64,000 nucleotides of DNA from assembly GCF_027568575.1 (NCBI RefSeq), contig NZ_JANUVP010000015.1; one strand, 5' to 3'. The stretch is from Caldifermentibacillus hisashii (lineage in GTDB: Bacteria; Bacillota; Bacilli; Bacillales; Caldibacillaceae). Positions 9,757 to 17,580 of the stretch are shown in pieces (within the stretch, counting starts at the first letter, position 1; every line of letters starts with the position of its first letter). The notes below the pieces were generated by a model, which saw only the letters and a list, made by a program, of their open reading frames with translations, ran no database searches and was not told the origin of the DNA. Position numbers and translations under genes: made by a program.

Positions 9757-11325
9757 TTATTTCTCTAAATATACAATCGATAAATCTTGCACATAGATTG
9801 GATATGTTTGATAACCTTTCACTGTATTTTTAAATGAAACGTTTGTATTTGGGTCCATAATAAATACTGCTGCTGCATCTTCAGCAATAATTTTTTGCGC
9901 TTCTTTAATTAAAGAAATACGTTGTTCTTCATTGATTTCTGTTTTTGCTTTTGTTAAAACTTCATCTAATTTAGGATTTTTGAAATTTAAGAAGTTGTTA
10001 TCTGCTGTTGAAATATAACGATTTAAAATTTCATACGGATCAAGCTTTCCATCTAAACCGATAATTGTTGATTCATATTCACGACCGTTATATACTCGCT
10101 CTAACCATACTCCCCATTCCACTGATTCAATTTTTGCTTTTACTCCAATTTGCTCTAATTGATAAACAATTACTTCAGCTGTTGATACGTGGAACGGATA
10201 TACAGAAGGAACAGTAATCGTAAATTCAAATCCATCTTTATAACCTGCTTCTTCTAAAAGCTTTTTCGCTTTTTCTGTATCATGTGGATATAAATCTTCT
10301 AATTCTCCATTGTAGTATTTTGATAATACTGGGCTTAAGTTAGACCCTAATTTCGTACCTTTACCAATTGCTACACCTTCAATAATTTCATCCACATTTA
10401 CTGCATAGTTAATAGCTTGACGTACTTTTACATCATCAAATGGTTTTACTTTATTATTAAATGCTAATAATTGAACTAAGTTTTGTGGGTTACTAATTGT
10501 TTCAAACCCATCCCCTAATTGTTCTGCCTTTTCTGTACCGATACGAGGGTAAATATCAATTTCCCCAGATTGTAAAGCTAAAAATGTTGCTTCTTCATCT
10601 GGTAAAATACGGAACTCTACTTTATCTAAATACGGTACACCTTCAACATAATAATTTTCATTTTTTTCAACGATTAGGCTTTGACCTGGTTTGTAGTCTA
10701 CAAATTTAAACGGACCAGTACCAATTGGTTTTGTATTGCTATCTTCATAGTTTTCAGGAATAATAGCAGCCGTTACTGCCGTTAAAAATCCTACTGCATT
10801 TTCTTTTAACGTAATGACTACTGTATGATCATCTGGTGATTCAATTTTCTCTACACTAGCAAAGCTTGAAGATAACGGTTCACCTGTTTCTAAACCAGCA
10901 AGTTTTGAATAAGAATACACAACGTCTTTTGCCGTTAATTCTTTCCCATCGTGGAACTTAACACCTTTACGTAATTTAAATGTGTAAGTTAAACCATCTT
11001 CAGAAATTTCATAAGACTCAGCGATGGCAGGATTTAGTCCGCCTTCAGTGTTTACTTTTAATAAACCTTCGTAAATATTAAACATAACTTCTCTTGTACC
11101 TGCTGCCTCTGCTAAATGAGGATCTAAATAATCTAAATCTTGTGGAATAGCTACAACAACTTCTCCACCGTATTTATTGGCACTTGAATCGTTTTCTGTT
11201 TTTTCATTATCTGATGAGCTATTCTCCTCTTTTTTGTCGCCACTGCAAGCTGCTAACAAAAAGATACTTAAAATCATAAAAATTCCGATTAGCAAATTAT
11301 TTTTATTAAACCTTATTACGTTCAT
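9757..11325 (-). CDS. family 5 solute-binding lipoprotein of the peptide importer
   Basis: A 522-residue extracellular binding protein. It has a lipoprotein signal (lipobox LLAAC, Cys near residue 27), then a low-complexity Ser/Glu/Asn linker and the SBP_bac_5 fold, recognisable from DPHLAEAAGTREVMFNIYE and KLRKGVKFHDGKELTAKDVVYS. These segments are characteristic of Dpp/Opp binding proteins. It delivers ligand to the permeases encoded just downstream. Ligand type cannot be read from the sequence; the neighbouring sulfur salvage genes make S-substituted cysteine peptides or glutathione derivatives reasonable candidates. Confidence 0.9.
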   Translation of the reverse strand: MNVIRFNKNNLLIGIFMILSIFLLAACSGDKKEENSSSDNEKTENDSSANKYGGEVVVAIPQDLDYLDPHLAEAAGTREVMFNIYEGLLKVNTEGGLNPAIAESYEISEDGLTYTFKLRKGVKFHDGKELTAKDVVYSYSKLAGLETGEPLSSSFASVEKIESPDDHTVVITLKENAVGFLTAVTAAIIPENYEDSNTKPIGTGPFKFVDYKPGQSLIVEKNENYYVEGVPYLDKVEFRILPDEEATFLALQSGEIDIYPRIGTEKAEQLGDGFETISNPQNLVQLLAFNNKVKPFDDVKVRQAINYAVNVDEIIEGVAIGKGTKLGSNLSPVLSKYYNGELEDLYPHDTEKAKKLLEEAGYKDGFEFTITVPSVYPFHVSTAEVIVYQLEQIGVKAKIESVEWGVWLERVYNGREYESTIIGLDGKLDPYEILNRYISTADNNFLNFKNPKLDEVLTKAKTEINEEQRISLIKEAQKIIAEDAAAVFIMDPNTNVSFKNTVKGYQTYPIYVQDLSIVYLEK

Positions 11326-11340
11326 TTTTATCCTCCCTAT

Positions 11341-12042
11341 TTAAACGTTTATTGTATTTAATATTTTTGGTAGTTCTTCTATTGATTGAATAATGTAAGG
11401 ATGTTCAATTTCTTCAATCCCTTTTCTATTAAATCTATTGATTAAGTAGGTTTTTAAACCAACTTTATTACTACCAACTACATCATCATAGTAATTGTCA
11501 CCAACATAAATACTTTCATGTTGATTTGTATTTCCTTGCTTTAACGCGTATTCAAAAATTTCTTTGTTGGGCTTTTCAATGCCAACTTCAGATGAAATGA
11601 TAATGTTATCAAAATAATCAGTCAGTTTATAGTAATCTAATAAAGATTTTGCACTTTGATCCCAATTACTTATAACGCCAAGTTTATAGCCTTCCTTTTT
11701 TAATGTACTTAATACATCTTTCACAAAAGGAAATGGTGCCCAATAAGGATTTATTTCACTTATTCGGGCTTGAATAAAACGATTTTGTGATTCGAGATCA
11801 AAATTTAAGTTTAAGTAGTAGTTTACGATTCCTAAGTACCAGTGGAAAAATGTATTAACCTTTCTTCCTAATACTCCTGGATATTCCCTCATAAACAATT
11901 TATCCGCATAATGATAAGCTTCTTCAATTTTGCTTAAAGGCACATCGATTTTTTGATCCTTTAAATATTGAGCATAAGTTTGTTCTCTTTGTTGATATAA
12001 AAGGGTGTAACCAATATCAAACCAAATATATTTATATGTCAA
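11341..12042 (-). CDS. HAD-superfamily hydrolase, YjjG-like subgroup
   Basis: A 233-residue HAD protein. The nucleophile motif reads FDIGYTLL, motif II is VISNWD near residue 122, the lysine motif is EVGIEKPNKEIFE near 153 and the acidic motif IYVGDNYYDDVVGS near 177. The second aspartate of the usual DxD motif is replaced by glycine, which is unusual for a phosphatase and recalls dehalogenase-like branches. It starts with TTG inside the TTGA overlap with the stop of the CocE gene, and AAGGAGG is correctly spaced, so translation is coupled. Role in the peptide importer operon unknown. Confidence 0.82.
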   Translation of the reverse strand: MTYKYIWFDIGYTLLYQQREQTYAQYLKDQKIDVPLSKIEEAYHYADKLFMREYPGVLGRKVNTFFHWYLGIVNYYLNLNFDLESQNRFIQARISEINPYWAPFPFVKDVLSTLKKEGYKLGVISNWDQSAKSLLDYYKLTDYFDNIIISSEVGIEKPNKEIFEYALKQGNTNQHESIYVGDNYYDDVVGSNKVGLKTYLINRFNRKGIEEIEHPYIIQSIEELPKILNTINV

Positions 12043-13748
12043 AAAACATCCTCCTTAATGTAAAACTCGATTCTTGATGGATAATCTTTACTATGATAAA
12101 CCGTTTGTGTTGCTGTTTTAAACGAAAGTTCTGTTACTTCTCCAATAGGTAAAAATTGATTACTATTGCGATCATAAGTTGGAAACATAGAGCTTGTAAT
12201 ATCAATTCGAATAGCGTGCCCTTTTTTAAATCGATGGGCAATTGATCCTGCTGAAATTTCGATTAAATACACTTCATTTGGAATTAAGCTCGCGCGATGA
12301 TTTACACCGTTTCGAGCACTGCATCGGAGTATACCTTCAGCAACGTTAATTGAACGACCATCTGGATAAACGTCTGTTATTTTTATTGCAAAATCTGTAT
12401 CTTCAACATTCGTTGAGATATATAGTTTTGCTTTCACCTCTCCAGTTACATCTAAATCTCTATCTAAAATGTCTGATGTATAAACTAATACATCGTTTCG
12501 TATTTCAACTGGTAATTGGTTACAAGCTCCCATTGGTGTTTGAACTGGATCAGGTCCAGACCGTCCACCTATTGAAGGAACACTTATGGATGGATGATAT
12601 ACGTAAATGTCTTTATCACTTCCACCTGTTGGCTCTTTCTCTACTAACTTTCCATCACCATTAATTGAATTAGCTCGATTTTCGCTAGATAAGTAAAGAA
12701 TTTTTTTCCTTTGATTTTGGATTGGCCACCCTTTTGATGTATGCCAGTCATTTTCACCAGTTACAAAATATTGAACTGGCTCTAAATCCCAATTGCTAAT
12801 GTCATCTTTCAACCAACGATTAAACCATTTTAGTTGTATTTCATCGACACGATTTATCGCCTTTTCTCCAAAACTTATTTCACCAACTAAAGGTGACCAT
12901 GGCATATGAAACCAAGGCGTTAAAATTAAATATTGATTTTCTCTAGCAAGTTGACTTTTACTTTTTTCACGTATTTCTTTATAGTTTTTAATTGTTTTGT
13001 CTATATAAATGTCATACCACCCACCAAGATGTAAGGCAGGAACTGAAATATTTTCGTAAATATTTGTCGATTGTTGCACTTCATAATGTTGTTGAATCAA
13101 CTGTTCGTAAAATGGCGCTAGTTCCTTTTTAATAATAGGAGCATTTTGCAAAGGTAAAAAGCGATACATATCGCTTATATTCGTTGTTGCCCATTGTTGC
13201 AACCAATCAACATCTTTTCTTCGAATTGCTTCATTAATACTAATAAACACTGACCAAGATAAATTTTGTGCTAATGGAAATGCACCGTTTTCCGAAGAAG
13301 ATAATGCATCTGACCCACACATAAAAGGTGCTATACAGCTTAACCCTGGAGGTTGTTCTGCCGCAGTTAAAAGTTGAGCAAGGCCGATATAAGAAAATCC
13401 ATACAAACCAACTTTCGGAATTGTATTTGGCAATTGTATTGCCCATTCAATCGTATCGTAACCGTCTGTACCTTCATATTTTAAAGGATAAAATTCACCT
13501 TCAGATGACCATCTTCCGCGAGTATCTTGAACAATTACGACATAACCATGTTTGGCATACCATCTTGGATGGGCATAATTCATTGTTTGTGCATCTTCTT
13601 TATTGTATGGCGTTCTTAACAATAAAATTGGATAACTAACTTCATCATTTGGGCGATAAATATCTGCGTATAACACAGTCCCATCTCTCATCTTTACTGG
13701 CACATCTTTTTTAATTAAAATGTCTTCTACGATTGTTGTATTTACCAT
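12039..13748 (-). CDS. CocE/NonD-family serine hydrolase (X-Pro dipeptidyl-peptidase-like)
   Basis: A 569-residue alpha/beta hydrolase. The N-terminal PVKMRDGTVLYADIYRP is typical of the X-Pro/CocE family; QDTRGRWSSEGEF builds the oxyanion region; the nucleophile elbow is GLYGFSYIGLAQ (Ser near residue 119) and the C-terminal third is the jelly-roll domain ending in the DITSSMFPTYDRN segment. No signal peptide, so it is cytosolic. As first gene of the operon with the oligopeptide importer, it may hydrolyse an imported peptide, ester or amide. Relatives include cocaine esterase, glutaryl acylases and X-Pro peptidases, so the substrate stays open. Confidence 0.87.
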   Translation of the reverse strand: MVNTTIVEDILIKKDVPVKMRDGTVLYADIYRPNDEVSYPILLLRTPYNKEDAQTMNYAHPRWYAKHGYVVIVQDTRGRWSSEGEFYPLKYEGTDGYDTIEWAIQLPNTIPKVGLYGFSYIGLAQLLTAAEQPPGLSCIAPFMCGSDALSSSENGAFPLAQNLSWSVFISINEAIRRKDVDWLQQWATTNISDMYRFLPLQNAPIIKKELAPFYEQLIQQHYEVQQSTNIYENISVPALHLGGWYDIYIDKTIKNYKEIREKSKSQLARENQYLILTPWFHMPWSPLVGEISFGEKAINRVDEIQLKWFNRWLKDDISNWDLEPVQYFVTGENDWHTSKGWPIQNQRKKILYLSSENRANSINGDGKLVEKEPTGGSDKDIYVYHPSISVPSIGGRSGPDPVQTPMGACNQLPVEIRNDVLVYTSDILDRDLDVTGEVKAKLYISTNVEDTDFAIKITDVYPDGRSINVAEGILRCSARNGVNHRASLIPNEVYLIEISAGSIAHRFKKGHAIRIDITSSMFPTYDRNSNQFLPIGEVTELSFKTATQTVYHSKDYPSRIEFYIKEDVF

Positions 13749-14060
13749 TTTCTTACCCCTTTCTTTATTTAATCGTTAATATACTGGCTGTTAAATTGTG
13801 CCATTATTTTTTTCGAAAGATGAAACATTTTTCATTTTGCAAAATGCGTTACTCGAATCTTAAAGTATACTATTCCTAGCTGTCAACTTGTTATTGGCAT
13901 ATTCGCTAATTGAATTATTTTATATATAAATTAAAAAATTCTATGAATATATCATTTTCTTCCTCAAATCTACTTTCACGAGCTAACTCTTTTTTTCTAA
14001 TATGCAAAAAGGTATAATGAACAATGGTAAGGTAATTTTTATTTAATAGGGGGGTAAATA
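13749..14060. other. divergent intergenic region between the CocE operon and fumarase
   Basis: This 312-bp AT-rich stretch separates two divergent genes. A TATAAT at 14013-14018 with a poor -35 region lies in front of the fumarase ribosome site (AGGGGGG, just before the ATG). On the minus strand TTGACA and TATACT are present but only 11 bp apart, so they do not form one promoter. No RNA structure or small gene could be supported. Confidence 0.4.
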
Positions 14061-15392
14061 ATGTCTTCAGTAACAACAAATTATTTACAGACATTAGAAA
14101 AAAGTCTTTATGATTTAGTATGTGAGACGTCAACTAATTTACCAAAGGACGTTCGTCGTGCTATTAAAAAAGCAAAAGATGCTGAGAATGCTGGAACTCG
14201 TGCGGCAATGAGTTTAAGTACAATTACAGACAACATTATTATGGCAGAAGACAACGTGTCTCCAATTTGCCAAGATACTGGTCTTCCTACTTTTAAAGTA
14301 AAAACTCCAGTTGGTGTAAATCAATTAGAAATTAAAGCGGCAATTCAAAACGCAATTGAAAAAGCTACAAAAGATGCAAAATTACGACCAAACGCTGTTG
14401 ATTCATTAACAGGTAAAAACAGTGGAAATAACTTAGGTGAAGGTTTACCTGTTATTAAATTCGAACAATGGGAAAACGATTACATTGAAGTAAAATTAAT
14501 TTTAAAAGGTGGCGGATGTGAAAACAAAAACATCCAATATAGCTTACCTTGCGAATTAGAAGGTCTTGGTCGTGCTGGACGTGACTTAGACGGTATCCGT
14601 AAATGTATTCTTCATGCTGTATGGCAAGCACAAGGACAAGGTTGTTCTGCTGGTTTCATCGGTGTTGGAATCGGTGGTGACCGCTCTTTAGGTTATGACC
14701 TTGCAAAAGAACAATTATTCCGTCACGTTGAAGATACAAACCCTAATCCTGATCTTGCAAAATTAGAAGAATATATCGTTGAAAAAGCAAACACTCTTGG
14801 CGTTGGTACGATGGGATTCGGTGGAGAAGCAACTTTACTTGGCTGTAAAATTGGTGTAGCTCACCGCTTACCTGCATCATTTTTCGTTTCAGTAGCATAC
14901 AACTGTTGGGCTTTCCGTCGTATGGCAGTTGACATTGATGCAAACACTGGCGAAATCGTAAAATGGCATTATCAAGACGGAGAAAAAATTACGTTCAAAG
15001 ACGAACCAAAAGCTGAAACAAATAGCGAAAGTAGAGTTGTTGAGCTTCGTGCCCCAATTACTGAAGAGCAAATTCGCGAGCTTAAAGTTGGTGACGTTGT
15101 AAAAATTTCTGGTCGCATGTACACTGGTCGTGACGCAATCCACCATCATTTAATGAGCCACGATGCACCAGTTGATTTAAATGGACAAATTATTTATCAC
15201 TGTGGTCCTGTAATGGCAAAAGACGAAGATGGAAACTGGACTGTAAAAGCTGCTGGTCCTACTACATCAATTCGTGAGGAGCCTTATCAAGGAGATATTA
15301 TGAAAAAATTTGGTATCCGGGCAGTTATCGGTAAAGGCGGTATGGGACCAAAAACATTAAAAGCACTACAAGAACATGGAGGTGTATTATAG
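14061..15392 (+). pseudogene. fumA: class I (Fe-S) fumarate hydratase, 3' truncated
   Basis: The frame gives 443 residues of an iron-sulfur fumarase: SPICQDTGLPTF near residue 74, the segment GCENKN near 153, AQGQGCSAGFIGVGIGGDRS near 193, LLGCKIGVAHR near 260, the HHH motif DAIHHHLMSHD near 357 and IGKGGMGPKTL near 428. Family members run on for about 65-70 more residues after the HGGVY motif, including the conserved MWHLRVEGF region. Here the frame hits TAG after HGGVL, exactly where a convergent regulator gene also loses its end. It is therefore treated as truncated and probably inactive, unless the join is an assembly error. Codon use is AT-rich like region 1. Confidence 0.85.
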
Positions 15393-16096
15393 CAGGTGCC
15401 GAGAATGATGTGACAAGCTAAAGCCCTTTCTAAAAGATACTCATCTTTAAATATTGAAAGCGCTCGTTTCACATAGGAGCTAGCTAATTCATAATAGTAT
15501 AGATTTTTATAACTTAGGGCTAAATTGTAATAAAAAATACCCAGCTCCAATTTTCCCCCTAAACATTCATATCCATGTTGTTTTATTAGTTTTTCTCCCG
15601 TTTCAATTGCTTTCACAAAGTCATTCTTCTTAATATAAAATAACAGTAAAACATTAGCGAGAAGAAAGAAATTCCGATTTGTATCACAGGAAATAACCTG
15701 CCTAAGGGTATTGATTAACTTATCGGCTTCTTCCATATCATTTTTTATAAGTAGGTAGCGGCAATATACAATTTGAAATTTACTATAGGATTCTTCCCCA
15801 GCAATTTGTGCAAATTCCTTTAATTCCTCGATATCTTCATTTCCTTCGTTCATTTCCAATAAATTTCTATACCAATTTTCAATTCTTGAATCAACTAAAC
15901 TACTTTTTTGACCTATCAGTCTGTAATTGATTCCCAGCCTTTCAAAGAGAAGCGTATATAATCCATCATCCGCAATAACTAGATTATTTTCAATTCTACT
16001 TAGATAGGAGGGAGTACAAATTCCTCGACAAAGTTCGTCTTGTTTCATATTTTTCTCCAACCTTTTTAGTTTGACCAGTTTCCCAATATTAGACAC
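15389..16096 (-). pseudogene. HTH/TPR-type transcriptional regulator, 3' truncated
   Basis: An N-terminal XRE-type helix-turn-helix (residues about 2-60, with LCRGICTPSYLSRIENN) is followed by TPR-like helices, as in Rgg/PlcR-type regulators. The start is GTG at 16096, with AAGGGGTG before it, in preference to upstream codons. Native-looking sequence stops at the residues GTCYN near 15,389; beyond this the frame continues for about 35 residues antisense to fumarase, which is not protein-like. Family proteins normally extend well beyond this point. It was probably a quorum-peptide or metabolic regulator; its target is not evident. Confidence 0.65.
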
Positions 16097-16367
16097 GACA
16101 ATCACCCCTTCCTCCAACTAACGCCTCATACATTCCTAATATACTGATTATACAAAAAAAGGGGCATTCTCAATTATTTCTATGAATGTAAGTCTTTATT
16201 TTTAAACTTACACAAGTCGATCGTAACTTTGTGTACTAACCCCTATATAAATTATATAAATTACGTAATTTACAATATATTATAATCAATGTATCTTTTT
16301 AAGTAGATACTAGTATCGGAAATAAAAATAATTAAAAGAGAGCTATTAATAAAAATAAATTAATATA

Positions 16368-16630
16368 AAGGGCTGCTGAATGTTTATACGGGTTTGTTTT
16401 CGTTAGGCGAAGGAATGAGCAACGACTAAATTCGCTTGAGCATCAATAAGGAATATTAGTCTATCAAACCCATCGATTTTTATATTTCTTCTCTCAAAAA
16501 GGTTAGTTAATTTTTCAAATGCAATTTTCATTTATAGACTTAAAATCCGGTATATAGTATTCGTTTTATAATCTTAATACTTTATCCAAATTCCATCCAA
16601 AAATAGAATTCAAATACTTCAGCAGCCCTT
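16368..16630. mobile_element. 263-bp MITE-like element or deleted insertion sequence
   Basis: Perfect 13-bp terminal inverted repeats, AAGGGCTGCTGAA at 16368-16380 and its complement at 16618-16630, enclose AT-rich DNA. On the minus strand the interior encodes a 42-residue frame starting MKIAFEKLTNLF, too short for a transposase. No convincing target duplication flanks the ends. It is most likely a non-autonomous derivative of an insertion sequence. Confidence 0.5.
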
Positions 16631-16670
16631 AACTTTTTTATTTTGTCAGAAGGAAAAAGTAACTGCTTAA

Positions 16671-16799
16671 ATGAACGATTTATACGTAAAAACTGGCTAC
16701 ATAGTTAAAATACTTCCATGTTTAAAATATATTCCACGAGCAACTGTTTCTTCTGCAGGCACCGATAGTGTAGGCGGTAAAGTGTATTTATACAGATAA
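16671..16799 (+). CDS. possible 42-residue small protein or gene fragment
   Basis: An ATG directly after an in-frame TAA opens a 42-residue frame beginning MNDLYVKTGYIVK and ending GGKVYLYR. It has no well-spaced ribosome site and I do not recognise the family. Its composition looks protein-like rather than random, so it may be the remnant of a larger gene disturbed by the neighbouring element. Weak call. Confidence 0.2.
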   Translation: MNDLYVKTGYIVKILPCLKYIPRATVSSAGTDSVGGKVYLYR

Positions 16800-16812
16800 A
16801 AATAGGGTAAGA

Positions 16813-16881
16813 GGGCTATCTCGAAGTGCTATTCTCTTTTAAACAACCCAATGGGATGAAACGCTTGGGATAGCCCTCTTT
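16813..16881. repeat. 69-bp inverted repeat before the ABC operon
   Basis: The outer arms AAGAGGGCTATC and GATAGCCCTCTT are perfect complements; the next bases (TCGAAGTG and CGCTTGGG) still pair in part. It sits 19 bp before the ABC ATPase start. It could be the two ends of a collapsed insertion sequence, or a large leader hairpin acting as a terminator or attenuator. Confidence 0.5.
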
Positions 16882-16899
16882 CGAATAGAGGGGACTTTC

Positions 16900-17580
16900 A
16901 TGATAGAAATAAAAAATGTGACGGTCGCATATCAAACACAAACGAATCAATCAATATTCGTTTTAGATGATGTGTCAACTACGGTAGAAACGGGACAATG
17001 GGGATCGATTATTGGGCCATCTGGCTCGGGGAAGACTTCTTTTCTGAAATTAATCGGCGGATTACTAGTGCCGGCTAAAGGAACTGTGGTCATTGACGAA
17101 AAGAATATCTATCAAATGAAAGAGAATCAAAAGAAATCATTCCGGCACACAAAAGTTAGCTTTGTCTATCAACAGTTTCGTCTACTTCCACAGTTTTCTG
17201 TTTTGGAAAATGTAATGCTTCCACTCATCCCTTACAATAAAAGGAGTTTAATTCAAAAAAAGGCAATACAAATCATTGAAAAAATCGGCTTATCGCATCG
17301 AATGAACCATTTACCAAGCGAGCTTTCGGGTGTTGAACAACAGCGAGTTGCAATTGCTCGTGCATTGATAACAGATCCGGAAATATTATTATGTGATGAA
17401 CCGACAGGAAACCTAGATTTTGTAAATCGGGATAATCTTTTGATGTTGCTTGAGGAAATCCATCAAGAAGGTCATACAATCATTTTAGCTACTCATGATG
17501 AAGTTGTAGCGAATAAAGGACAGCGGATTATCGAAATTGCAGATGGGACATTGAGAGAAAAGGAGTTGCACCATGATTAA
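16900..17580 (+). CDS. ABC transporter ATPase, LolD/MacB type
   Basis: A 226-residue nucleotide-binding protein. Walker A is GPSGSGKT near residue 39, the Q loop is VYQQFRLLP near 87, Walker B with catalytic glutamate is ILLCDEPTGNLD near 159, and the H loop is LATHD. The signature is LSGVEQQR rather than LSGGEQQR: the second glycine is valine. It has a GAGGGG ribosome site and overlaps the next gene by 8 bp (ATGATTAA), so it works with that FtsX-type permease, probably exporting or extracting a lipid, peptide or antibiotic (MacB/BceAB-like). Confidence 0.88.
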   Translation: MIEIKNVTVAYQTQTNQSIFVLDDVSTTVETGQWGSIIGPSGSGKTSFLKLIGGLLVPAKGTVVIDEKNIYQMKENQKKSFRHTKVSFVYQQFRLLPQFSVLENVMLPLIPYNKRSLIQKKAIQIIEKIGLSHRMNHLPSELSGVEQQRVAIARALITDPEILLCDEPTGNLDFVNRDNLLMLLEEIHQEGHTIILATHDEVVANKGQRIIEIADGTLREKELHHD

